NCBI GenBank assembly: GCA_029212275.1
Contig: JARGOI010000028.1
Coordinates: forward strand, 1-13,397
Length of the DNA: 13,397 nt
DNA from: Thalassolituus sp.
Lineage (GTDB): Bacteria; Pseudomonadota; Gammaproteobacteria; Pseudomonadales; Oceanobacteraceae
Direction of reading: 5' to 3'
The translations under genes and the position numbers were made by a program. Within the stretch, counting starts at the first letter, position 1, and every line of letters begins with the position of its first letter. The notes beneath the pieces are model-generated. The model did no database searches. It was not told the DNA's origin and saw only the letters and a list, made by a program, of their open reading frames with translations. Positions 1 through 7,047 of this stretch are shown here, one piece after another.

Positions 1-356
1 GTGGACGTTGCAAAGAGTTACTTTTGAGTGGTTCGATACAAGAATTAAACGACGGGAATTTTTCGCGTTTTATCAGTAAGAATGATTTGCCCGTCGTGGT
101 GGATTTTTGGGCAAGTTGGTGCGGTCCTTGTAAGACCATGGCACCGATATTCACCCAAGTGGCCGCGGACATGCCGACATCCGCACGCTTTGCAAAAGTG
201 AATACGGAGCATGCACAAAAAGTGGCCGCGCAGTTTGCCATTCGTAGCATCCCTACCCTGATTGTTTTCAAGCAAGGTAAAGAAATCGACCGCTTGGCTG
301 GCGCGCTACCTTCTGAATCGTTGAAGCAGTGGCTCGCGCAAGCGCTTACTAAATAA
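1..356 (+). CDS. trxC: Thioredoxin 2 (TrxC), 5' end cut by the window edge
   Basis: This is a cytoplasmic thiol-disulfide oxidoreductase that reduces protein disulfides. The WCGPC active site is encoded around 118-132, followed by KTMAPIF, and the conserved cis-proline motif RSIPT lies further on. The reading frame stays open to the left edge. The first visible codons read (C)GRCKELL, where the first cysteine would need a T just before the window. This matches the second CxxC of the N-terminal zinc-binding domain that distinguishes TrxC from TrxA (E. coli TrxC has KCGRC). The TTG at 24 gives a TrxA-sized 110-residue product but is therefore probably an internal codon. The true start and the first CxxC lie outside the window. 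The gene ends with TAA at 354-356 and converges on the lipoprotein gene. Confidence 0.9.
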   Translation, partial: GRCKELLLSGSIQELNDGNFSRFISKNDLPVVVDFWASWCGPCKTMAPIFTQVAADMPTSARFAKVNTEHAQKVAAQFAIRSIPTLIVFKQGKEIDRLAGALPSESLKQWLAQALTK

Positions 357-366
357 AGGTTTTTAA

Positions 367-393
367 TGAACGATCAGAATTACAGATCGTTCA
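367..393. terminator. Inverted repeat between convergent trxC and the lipoprotein gene; possible terminator
   Basis: TGAACGATC (367-375) and GATCGTTCA (385-393) form a perfect 9-bp stem with a 9-nt loop. It starts 10 nt after the trxC stop and overlaps the end of the opposing gene, whose stop codon (380-382) falls in the loop. The place is right for a terminator shared by two convergent genes. Neither strand has a proper T-tract after the stem, so intrinsic termination is not established. Confidence 0.35.
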
Positions 394-940
394 GAATATC
401 CGTGCGCTTGGCTTGATATTCATCAACAGAAATCAATCCTTTTTCTTTCAACATCTCTAGTGTGTTTAGGCGCTGTTCGATAGATTGACTCACCGCTTCC
501 ACTTTTTCTTCGGCTTGTTTTGCTTCTTGTTGCGCAAACAATTCGGCTTGATCGCAGGCATAGTATTCGGCACTGACGTCAGTAGACACAACCGTCACAT
601 AGCGACCATCCATGCGCGGTCTCCGGCGTTCACTGGTGGTTGTGCCCGTAAAAATAACGGCATTAGCGCCTACTTCTGCAGCATCTTCGAGATGTTTGTC
701 TTGGCAATCCTTCTCATCCGTATCGCTTTGGATGGATTGCCCTTGAATAGAACAGCTGTTTTTTTCGATCAATTGGCAGCGGGCGACATCGACTGTTTCG
801 ACCACCATAATCTTCTGACTTTCATCATTTTCAGTCTTCGCAAACGAACTGCACGCACCCGTAATCAATGAGACACCCGAAGCCAAGGCTAGGTAAGAGG
901 CACGTTTCATGACGCTGCGCTTGTTTATAAATTTGATCAA
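380..940 (-). CDS. Putative lipoprotein with DUF4156-like core and C-terminal SHOCT-like segment
   Basis: The 186-residue product starts at a TTG (938-940) preceded by AAGGA at 8-nt spacing. An ATG at 908-910 (residue 11) is a possible alternative, but I see no clear ribosome site before it. A hydrophobic stretch (about 14-26) ends in LITGAC, so C30 is a likely lipidation site; threonine at -3 makes the lipobox slightly unusual. The middle part has cysteines at 55, 63, 79 and 129 and the phrase VGANAVIF (90-97), which resembles DUF4156/RcsF-like small lipoproteins. Residues 135-158 are charged and probably coiled-coil. The C-terminus (about 157-186, with MLKEKGLISVDEYQAKR) looks like a SHOCT domain, a short helical hairpin often found at the ends of otherwise unrelated proteins. 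Function unknown; envelope location is inferred. Confidence 0.75.
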   Translation of the reverse strand: MIKFINKRSVMKRASYLALASGVSLITGACSSFAKTENDESQKIMVVETVDVARCQLIEKNSCSIQGQSIQSDTDEKDCQDKHLEDAAEVGANAVIFTGTTTSERRRPRMDGRYVTVVSTDVSAEYYACDQAELFAQQEAKQAEEKVEAVSQSIEQRLNTLEMLKEKGLISVDEYQAKRTDILNDL

Positions 941-1087
941 AATAAATTTCCTTGCACATGACTAGCAGATTGGATTGAACGTGTGTTGGGTTCTATGATA
1001 CCTAAGATCAAGCCTTGGTTCATGCGCAAAATTAATCGACGACTGTCTGAGTTGTTTTAATCTGCGCCCAATCATTTCCTGTATGGA

Positions 1088-2386
1088 TTAACTCGCCACG
1101 ATCCAAAACCCCAACGCCAACGTGGCTAAGTAGCCAACTGAGTAAGCGATCAATAATGCCAGCAGAAAACGTAAATACGTGGCGAATGTCAGCTCACTGA
1201 TTTTACTCATGGCAACAATCCCTGCCGCCGAGCCAATAATTAATAACGAACCGCCTACACCAACGGCATAGGTGAGCCCCAACCAATCTTGCAAACCCAT
1301 AGTGACATCGGCTTTTAATAACGCGGCGGTAAGTGGCACGTTATCAATTAATGAGGACAATAAGCCCATCGAATAATTGGCTGCCCACGCAGGCATAACG
1401 TTATAAATTTGCACGATGGAATCGAGCGCATGAATTTCTTTTAAAGCACCCACCAACAATAAAATACCCAAAAAGAACATCAGCGTATCAAATTCGATTT
1501 GGCGAATATAATTCATGATAGGATCATTTTCAGTGTCTTCACCAAAAACACGTGCTACTAAAAACATCACCGACAAACCACTCAAAAAACTCAACACGGG
1601 CGGAATGTCAAACAATACATTGCCAGCGATGGTCGCCATAATAGTCAATGCAAAGACGATGGCAATAGCGATATCGACACGCTGTAATTCGTTGTTGCGT
1701 GGTTCAATAATAACCATACTATTCAGCGGACGCGCCAATAAAGTGGCCAACACTGTAACGCCTAAAAAGGCGGGTACAGCCAACATCAATAGATGTGGAA
1801 TGCTGACTTTATCCGCTAAAAATATCATCAGGGTGGTGACGTCACCGGTGATCATTGACACCCCACCGGAGTTCACCGCAAAGACAGCCACCGCGGCAAA
1901 ACGCAGTGTTTTCTTGGCCGGTAAATTGAGCGATAAAATCAAGGCGACAGAAATGAGTGTGGCCGTAATATTGTCCGCTAGTGAAGAAAATACAAAACTG
2001 AAAATACCCGTAAGAAGTAACAGTTTTCGCTCAGAAATACGTTTTGGCAATACCTTGTAAATAACGCTTTCAATTAGTCCTTTTTTATTCAGGTAGACCA
2101 CAAACGTCATCGCGGCTAAAAGAAATAGCCACAGACTGGCAATCTCACCAATATTCTCTTGTAAGCCCTCCATAACACGCTCGTGCTCGGACGCTGTTGG
2201 GGTAAATATAAATAATAAAATCCACGACAATGCACCTAAAAATAGCACCGATTGCGCTTTATTTACGTGAATAACATCCTCGAGTACCACCGACAACAAA
2301 CCGGCCAACGAGAGGGCAATCAAAATCCAATATAATACGTCTGGCATGAGCAAGGGTTTCGCAGTTTGAGAGAAGAGAGAAGTCAC
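1088..2386 (-). CDS. nhaD: Na+/H+ antiporter, NhaD type
   Basis: This is a polytopic inner-membrane protein of the ion transporter superfamily, predicted to export Na+ (and Li+) in exchange for H+. Recognisable features are EDVIHVNKAQ (36-45), a first half-site DNITAT (138-143), NSGGVSMITGDVTTLM (172-187) and a second DN-containing repeat (DNVPLT, near residue 350), which is the two-repeat pattern of the ArsB/NhaD group. It resembles the Vibrio-type NhaD that supports growth in salt and at high pH. The start is uncertain: the longest frame begins at GTG (2384-2386), directly against a hairpin, while an ATG at 2345-2347 (residue 14) would start MPDVLYW and still keep the first membrane helix. 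Neither has an obvious Shine-Dalgarno sequence. No NhaR-like regulator is visible in the window. Confidence 0.92.
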   Translation of the reverse strand: MTSLFSQTAKPLLMPDVLYWILIALSLAGLLSVVLEDVIHVNKAQSVLFLGALSWILLFIFTPTASEHERVMEGLQENIGEIASLWLFLLAAMTFVVYLNKKGLIESVIYKVLPKRISERKLLLLTGIFSFVFSSLADNITATLISVALILSLNLPAKKTLRFAAVAVFAVNSGGVSMITGDVTTLMIFLADKVSIPHLLMLAVPAFLGVTVLATLLARPLNSMVIIEPRNNELQRVDIAIAIVFALTIMATIAGNVLFDIPPVLSFLSGLSVMFLVARVFGEDTENDPIMNYIRQIEFDTLMFFLGILLLVGALKEIHALDSIVQIYNVMPAWAANYSMGLLSSLIDNVPLTAALLKADVTMGLQDWLGLTYAVGVGGSLLIIGSAAGIVAMSKISELTFATYLRFLLALLIAYSVGYLATLALGFWIVAS

Positions 2387-2414
2387 CCAATCGGTTTAGC
2401 GGAGGTCGATTGGG
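2386..2414 (-). promoter_or_regulatory. Perfect 8-bp hairpin touching the annotated nhaD start codon
   Basis: CCCAATCG (2386-2393) and CGATTGGG (2407-2414) form a perfect inverted repeat around a 13-nt loop. In the nhaD transcript the last base of the 3' arm is the G of the GTG start, and the loop contains ACCTCC, which is anti-Shine-Dalgarno-like. It could be a protein operator, a translation-control hairpin, or a 5'-UTR element if the ATG at 2347 is the real start. The repeat is directly visible; its role is inference. Confidence 0.4.
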
Positions 2415-2542
2415 CTTAAACTATTATGTGATACTTTAGAAGTCTCGCGGCGGGATGCAATGACATTCCTCTTGAGCAACGTGGAAGTTGATACAGGTCA
2501 AGTCATTGAGCTAGTAAAATTAAAGCGATTTTAAATCAGCCT

Positions 2543-3499
2543 TTAACCCACTTCTTCGCCTTGTGCTTGCAAATCAGCATGATAGGACGAACGCACCAAG
2601 GGACCGCTATTTACACGGACAAAACCAAGACCTCTGGCGATGTCACCCAGTGCTTTAAAATCTTCTGGAGTAACAAAGCGTTTCACGGGCGAGTGATCGC
2701 GACTCGGTTGCAAGTACTGGCCCAAGGTAATGTGATCGATAGCGTGAGCACGCATGTCGTGCATCACTTCGATCACTTCTTCATTGGTTTCGCCTAAGCC
2801 CAACATCAATCCGGACTTAGTAATAATTTCGGGGTTACGCTGTTTGTATTTGTGCAGTAAATCCAGCGACCATTGATAATCCGAGCCTGGACGGCATTCT
2901 TTATATAAGCGCGGTACGGTTTCTAAATTGTGATTAAACACATCCGGTGGGGTTGCGCTTAACACATCAAGAGCAATGTCCATGCGCCCACGAAAATCTG
3001 GCACTAGGGTTTCGATTTGAATGGCTGGACTGTGCTCGCGTGTTAAGTGAATACAGTCGGCAAAATGTTGCGCTCCGCCATCACGTAAATCGTCACGATC
3101 GACCGAGGTAATCACCACATAGCGTAAGCCCATGTCGGCAATGGCAGCAGCAAGATTGTTGGGCTCTTCGGTGTCCAGTGGATTAGGACGACCATGGCCC
3201 ACATCGCAAAATGGGCAACGACGCGTGCAAACATCTCCCATAATCATAAAGGTGGCCGTACCACCGCCAAAGCATTCACCAATATTAGGGCAACTGGCTT
3301 CTTCACACACAGTATGCAATTTGTGCTTACGCAACTTTTGCTTTATTTCATTAATTTTAGGCGTCGCAGGGATGCGCACACGAATCCAGTCGGGTTTACG
3401 TGGCAGCTCGTCGGTGGGAATGACTTTAATTGGAATGCGTGCGACTTTGTCGGCACCGCGCAATTTTTCGCCCTGCACCACTTTGATTTTTTCGCTCAT
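2543..3499 (-). CDS. lipA: Lipoyl synthase (radical SAM)
   Basis: LipA inserts two sulfur atoms into octanoyl groups bound to lipoyl domains, the second step of lipoate formation, in the cytoplasm. The 318 residues are a normal family length. The auxiliary cluster motif is C65-x4-C70-x5-C76 (in CEEASCPNIGEC). The radical-SAM motif is C91-x3-C95-x2-C98 (CTRRCPFC). The C-terminal RSSYHADLQ (303-311) supplies the serine ligand of the auxiliary cluster. The ATG at 3497-3499 has GGAG about seven bases upstream, the best ribosome site in this operon. It begins three bases after the lipB stop, so lipB and lipA are almost certainly co-transcribed, and it is probably the last gene of the dacA-ybeD-lipB-lipA block. 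Confidence 0.97.
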   Translation of the reverse strand: MSEKIKVVQGEKLRGADKVARIPIKVIPTDELPRKPDWIRVRIPATPKINEIKQKLRKHKLHTVCEEASCPNIGECFGGGTATFMIMGDVCTRRCPFCDVGHGRPNPLDTEEPNNLAAAIADMGLRYVVITSVDRDDLRDGGAQHFADCIHLTREHSPAIQIETLVPDFRGRMDIALDVLSATPPDVFNHNLETVPRLYKECRPGSDYQWSLDLLHKYKQRNPEIITKSGLMLGLGETNEEVIEVMHDMRAHAIDHITLGQYLQPSRDHSPVKRFVTPEDFKALGDIARGLGFVRVNSGPLVRSSYHADLQAQGEEVG

Positions 3500-3502
3500 T
3501 AT

Positions 3503-4153
3503 TTACTCCGCACGCGTTGCTGTGACTTCGGATAACTCGGGTTCATTCGCTGGATTAAGCAATGTATGTAGATGATAGTCCAAGCGTGCCGCGACGTCGT
3601 CAAAGTCGATGTGTTGTTCGGTTTCATTCGTCATTTGTGTCATTGCCATGTCGGAATAACCACAAGGATTGATACGCAAAAATGGTTCTAAATCCATATC
3701 AATATTCAGTGCTAGGCCGTGGAACGAACGACCGTGGCGAATACGCAAACCGAGAGAGGCAATTTTACGCCCATTGGTATAGACGCCCGGCGCATCTTGG
3801 CGCGGTGCCGCATCAATCTGCCACTCGGCCAAGGTCGCGACAATGGCCTGTTCGATATGTTCGACTAAGGCACGTGGTCCCCAGCCCAAACGGCCAATAT
3901 CAATGAATAAATACACCACCAGCTGACCGGGGCCATGATAGGTGACTTGGCCACCACGGTCGGCCTGAATCACTGGGATGTCTCCGGCACACAATATGTG
4001 CTCAGCTTTACCAGCTTGACCTTGGGTAAACACCGGTGGGTGTTGTAAAAACCATAACTCATCTTCTGAGTCTGGCGTGCGCGCATTGGTTGTGGCAATC
4101 ATGTCGTCATAGACGGTTTGATAATCGGCTAAGCCTAACTGACGAGTGCGCAC
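3503..4153 (-). CDS. lipB: Octanoyl-[acyl carrier protein]:protein octanoyltransferase
   Basis: LipB moves octanoate from acyl carrier protein to a lysine on lipoyl domains of 2-oxoacid dehydrogenases and the glycine cleavage H protein, supplying the substrate for LipA. The 216 residues contain RGGQVTYHGPGQ (66-77), the catalytic lysine K130 in GRKIASLG, SFHGLALN (143-150) and the catalytic cysteine C164 in INPCGY. The start is GTG (4151-4153). Its first base is also the last base of the ybeD stop (TAG), giving a TAGTG overlap; with no clear Shine-Dalgarno sequence, initiation probably depends on coupling to ybeD translation. The close match to E. coli LipB from RQLGL onward supports this start. 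Confidence 0.97.
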   Translation of the reverse strand: MRTRQLGLADYQTVYDDMIATTNARTPDSEDELWFLQHPPVFTQGQAGKAEHILCAGDIPVIQADRGGQVTYHGPGQLVVYLFIDIGRLGWGPRALVEHIEQAIVATLAEWQIDAAPRQDAPGVYTNGRKIASLGLRIRHGRSFHGLALNIDMDLEPFLRINPCGYSDMAMTQMTNETEQHIDFDDVAARLDYHLHTLLNPANEPELSEVTATRAE

Positions 4154-4428
4154 TATATGACCATTTTTACTTGCGGATGTGCCATCAAATCACGATGCAT
4201 TTGCTGCAGTTGTTCTGGACTGGTGGCCACAATATAAAGAGTGATCGAACGAAAACGACCGTTGCTGCTTTCTTGCACACGCATACGCTCCAAGTCGCAC
4301 TCGGGGGCATGAACTCGCACAATATCTACGATCACTGTGTCGTAATCATCACTGGCAACGCCGACTACCTTGATGGGATAGTCGGGACAAGGAAACTCAA
4401 TTTTAGGGGCGCTGGGTTCGCTCATCAT
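4153..4428 (-). CDS. ybeD: YbeD/DUF493 family protein
   Basis: This is a 91-residue cytoplasmic protein of the UPF0250/DUF493 family, an ACT-like fold of unknown biochemical role. Typical features are FPCPDYPIKVVG near residues 12-23 and the C-terminal TSPEQLQQMHRDLMAHPQV. Two tandem ATG codons occur (4426-4428 and 4423-4425), with AGG directly before the first, so the second may be the real start; the protein is the same apart from one methionine. It lies 87 bases after dacA and overlaps the lipB start by one base. The order dacA-ybeD-lipB-lipA is conserved in many gammaproteobacteria, which supports the assignment. Confidence 0.93.
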   Translation of the reverse strand: MMSEPSAPKIEFPCPDYPIKVVGVASDDYDTVIVDIVRVHAPECDLERMRVQESSNGRFRSITLYIVATSPEQLQQMHRDLMAHPQVKMVI

Positions 4429-4515
4429 CCTATCTTCGGTTAAGTACCATTATTTAACGTGGGTTTTGCACTGTTTTAACAGTAATAGGGCATCTCTAAA
4501 TACTTCAGATGTGCT

Positions 4516-5679
4516 CTAGGCAAACAATCGCACAAAGAACAGTTTTATCATTCCCAATAAGCGTCCAAAAATACCCGCTTCTTCAACCTTGCTGCTGGCT
4601 ATCAGGGGCTGCTCGGCCACCACTTCGTCATCAATGCTGATGGTCATGGTGCCAAGGGTATCGCCTTTGGCTAATGGGGCTTCAATATAATCTGGGGTCA
4701 CGATTTCAGCTTTCAAGCCATCACGTGCTCCACGAGGCAGAGTAAGGTAAACATCGTTTGCTACCGTCAGAGAGACCTCGTCGCTCTGTCCTAGCCATAC
4801 TTTATTGGTGCTTAAGGTTTCACCGGCAGAGTACAACAGGTGGGTCTCAAAGTAACGAAAGCCGTAGCCTAATAGCTTTTGTGTTTCTCGAGCGCGGGCC
4901 TCTTCACTGCGCGTTCCCATCACCACGGCGATAAGACGCGTATTTTCGCGCTTGGCGGACGCTGTTAAACAATACCCAGCTTCTTCGGTATGGCCAGTTT
5001 TCAAACCGTCGACAGTAGGATCGCGCCATAACAATTTATTGCGATTAGGTTGGCGAATGTCGTTGTATTCGTAATATTTTTCTGCGTATAAAGGATAATA
5101 CTGCGGATGATCTTTGATGATATGCAGTGCCAAGGTCGCCATATCACGGGCGGTAGAGTAATGTTCGTCAGCAGGCCAACCGGTGGAGTTAAGAAAGTTG
5201 CTATTAGTCATCCCGAACGTTTGCGCGTACTGATTCATCCACAAGGCAAAGGCATCTTCAGAACCCGATAAATATTCAGCAACAGCAATAGAAGCATCGT
5301 TGCCCGATTGCACAATGATGCCTCGTAACAAATCAATTAACGCCACATTGGTGCCTTCTCGCACCCACATTTTCGAACCGCCTTTTTTCCAAGCGTTGAC
5401 ACTGATAGGCACTTGCGTATCTTCTTGCACTTTTCCTTCTACCAACTCATGTACAGCGATGTAGCTGGTCATCATTTTGGTCATACTGGCAGGTGGTAGT
5501 CGTTCATCGGCGTTGTGTTCTACCAACACAGAGCCACTGTCAGCATCGATTAAGATATACGCTGATGCATCTAATGCCGGGGGCTTAGGAATAATAATAT
5601 TAGCAAACGAAGAAATGCTGAAGGTCAGAAAAAACAGGACAGAAAAAGAGGTGACGATGTACTTTATTAAACGCTGCAT
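4516..5679 (-). CDS. dacA: D-alanyl-D-alanine carboxypeptidase, PBP5/6 type
   Basis: This periplasmic low-molecular-weight penicillin-binding protein removes the terminal D-alanine from peptidoglycan pentapeptides. In 387 residues it has a signal peptide (about 1-27, cleavage probably after SSFA), the catalytic SxxK motif S65-M-T-K68, SGN (125-127) and KTG (227-229). The C-terminal beta domain includes VYLTLPRG. It ends in an amphipathic helix (GIFGRLLGMIKLFFVRLFA) that anchors such proteins to the outer face of the inner membrane. Sequence similarity to E. coli PBP5 runs the whole length. The ATG is at 5677-5679 without a strong Shine-Dalgarno sequence. It is the first gene of the block leading to lipA. 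Whether to call it dacA or dacC cannot be decided from sequence alone. Confidence 0.95.
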   Translation of the reverse strand: MQRLIKYIVTSFSVLFFLTFSISSFANIIIPKPPALDASAYILIDADSGSVLVEHNADERLPPASMTKMMTSYIAVHELVEGKVQEDTQVPISVNAWKKGGSKMWVREGTNVALIDLLRGIIVQSGNDASIAVAEYLSGSEDAFALWMNQYAQTFGMTNSNFLNSTGWPADEHYSTARDMATLALHIIKDHPQYYPLYAEKYYEYNDIRQPNRNKLLWRDPTVDGLKTGHTEEAGYCLTASAKRENTRLIAVVMGTRSEEARARETQKLLGYGFRYFETHLLYSAGETLSTNKVWLGQSDEVSLTVANDVYLTLPRGARDGLKAEIVTPDYIEAPLAKGDTLGTMTISIDDEVVAEQPLIASSKVEEAGIFGRLLGMIKLFFVRLFA

Positions 5680-6212
5680 AATGGTCGACTATTAGGTTAC
5701 TTTGGGTTAGCGGAAAGAGTGACAGTTAAAATTACTTTTAGGTTTATTTAATCTATTACTTGCTGAATGACTTTTGATACCACCAAGCCCTTTAAAAAAG
5801 TCAGCATAATAGTAGGTAGTATAAGTTGAAACATTGTAACACGCTGACAAAAATTATCAGGTGATTTGCACCCTACTTTACGATTCAACACATCGAATCT
5901 CATCATCTAGTGCGACGACGATTGCAACAAGGATTCAACTGTCCGTTTTCTCGCAAAAATATGGTCGCTACTTATCACCGCAACATATCGCTGCAAGAGA
6001 TAAGGATTGGATAATGCAATCCACGCCATCAAGAAGTCGAACCTAATGAGAAGAAATGGTTCGCTGCTCGTTCAAAACTTAATATTCTTGTAGAATGTGC
6101 TCTTAGTGCGAATCTGAATAATTCGGGCTAAACACTTGGCTGCGTTACTCAAGACTTAGAAGATCGAGAAAAAAAACCAACGTCAGATAAAATACGTAAG
6201 GAAAAATTCAAT
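5680..6212. other. 533-base stretch with no supported gene; candidate regulatory DNA or decayed sequence
   Basis: The stretch separates dacA (-) and a small membrane protein (+), so both promoters should lie here, but I found no convincing -35/-10 pair. The longest forward frame (5861-6046, GTG start) has no ribosome site and a serine/threonine-rich product that I do not accept. The frame of the downstream gene reads protein-like text upstream but is broken by TAA at 6012-6014 and 6129-6131, as an eroded gene might be. Inverted repeats are present: GGATTG/CAATCC (6004-6022, 7-nt loop) and an imperfect 11-bp arm pair (6103-6131). No T-tract follows either. It may hold an sRNA or 5' leader, unproven. 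Confidence 0.4.
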
Positions 6213-6494
6213 ATGCTACTTCGTTATGGGTCTTTGTTGTTTGCAGCACCGGCCATTCTGTTGCTTTCTTTATACGGAATTGAATTGAGTGCCGTGTCTG
6301 AATGTACGACCCAAGGATTGTCATACAGCTATCAATCGGGCGAATGCAGTTCGCAACTCATCGAGCAAATGAGTTACTACCGTCGACATTCCGGGTTGGT
6401 CAACAGCATGATGTTACTGTCGATGCTGGGCAGTTTTATGATGATTTTCGGTATGTTAAAAAAAGGCATGACGCGCCCACCAGAAGAAAGATAA
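6213..6494 (+). CDS. Small two-pass membrane protein with two cysteines in the periplasmic loop
   Basis: I do not recognise a family for this 93-residue protein. The ATG at 6213-6215 follows AAGGA by ten bases, which supports real translation. Two hydrophobic helices are visible, about 5-27 (SLLFAAPAILLLSLYGIEL) and 62-81 (LVNSMMLLSMLGSFMMIFGM). An arginine near the N-terminus and the KKGMTRPPEER tail place both ends in the cytoplasm by the positive-inside rule. The 35-residue loop between them would face the periplasm and carries C31 and C45, which could form a disulfide. The gene converges on ychJ, with 28 bases between the stop codons and no terminator-like hairpin. Membrane location is well supported; function unknown. 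Confidence 0.7.
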   Translation: MLLRYGSLLFAAPAILLLSLYGIELSAVSECTTQGLSYSYQSGECSSQLIEQMSYYRRHSGLVNSMMLLSMLGSFMMIFGMLKKGMTRPPEER

Positions 6495-6522
6495 GCACAA
6501 CAAGCAATTGGTGAAATACCCC

Positions 6523-7047
6523 TTAGCCACAACAGCGCTTCCACTTTTTACTACTGCCACATGGACAAGCGTCGTTGCGGCCTATGCTGAGTTTGCGCCA
6601 TTGCGCATCACCATCAACGTAAATCCACTGCTGATCTTGCAATACAAAACGCGATGTCTCCTCAAGTTCCTGCCAATCCGTATGCGTGTGTGCGCCTTCG
6701 TTATTTATTACACAAAACCTTGCTTTAAAGTGCACATAACCGTGATCGGACGCCTGATCTGTATCCACAATCTGCAAGCCATACCACGTCAGTTGATCGT
6801 CAAACTCAATAGCCGCAGGGCGCGTATTGGATGCCCATGTTCGTAACAAGTATTCGCCGTTATTTAACACGTAAGCCGAATAGCGTGAGCGCATCAGTTG
6901 CTCAGGACTTGCAGCGAGTTGATGCTCTAGATGAAATGGCTGGCAACAATTGACATAATTTAATCCAGAACAACAAGGGCAAGCTTCCTTGTTGTTCACT
7001 GATCCAAGCAATGAACTGCGCTCTGTGCCAGACAATTTATGGATCAA
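6523..7047 (-). CDS. ychJ: YchJ family SEC-C motif protein (UPF0225)
   Basis: This cytoplasmic protein is predicted to bind zinc. It has a SEC-C-type motif at each end: ACPCCSGLNYVNCC (22-35) and NDACPCGSSKKWKRCCG (158-174), the latter with C161, C163, C172 and C173. Between them is the YchJ core with LMRSRYSAYV and a wedge-shaped NTF2-like domain. The longest frame starts at TTG (7045-7047), whose TTGA overlaps the TGA stop of the upstream DUF3549 gene, so translation may be coupled. A GTG at 6997-6999 (residue 17) would give MNNKEACPC, closer to the usual YchJ start and length (about 150-160); the choice is open. The molecular role of YchJ is not firmly known, although SEC-C motifs occur in proteins linked to SecA and zinc binding. 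Confidence 0.9.
   Translation of the reverse strand: MIHKLSGTERSSLLGSVNNKEACPCCSGLNYVNCCQPFHLEHQLAASPEQLMRSRYSAYVLNNGEYLLRTWASNTRPAAIEFDDQLTWYGLQIVDTDQASDHGYVHFKARFCVINNEGAHTHTDWQELEETSRFVLQDQQWIYVDGDAQWRKLSIGRNDACPCGSSKKWKRCCG

Noticed and set aside
2400..2534. Forward frame ending VIELVKLKRF between lipA and nhaD, with ATG at 2460 and a GGAGG at 2401-2405
   Set aside because: The ATG has no ribosome site and leaves only 24 codons; the GGAGG precedes no usable start in that frame and is the complement of the nhaD hairpin loop. Coincidence is the simpler reading.
2515..2545. AT-rich stem just after the lipA stop as an intrinsic terminator
   Set aside because: Pairing of AAAGGCTGATT with AATCGCTTT needs two bulges and the stem is mostly A-T; the following AATTTTACT is a poor U-tract.
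4470..4483. ACTGTTTTAACAGT as a LexA box between dacA and ybeD
   Set aside because: LexA sites of this bacterial type need CTGT-N8-ACAG; here only four bases separate the halves. No T-tract follows, so it is not a convincing terminator either.
5861..6046. 61-codon forward frame upstream of the small membrane protein
   Set aside because: GTG start without a ribosome site, low-complexity serine/threonine-rich beginning, no family resemblance, and a different frame from the better protein-like text nearby.
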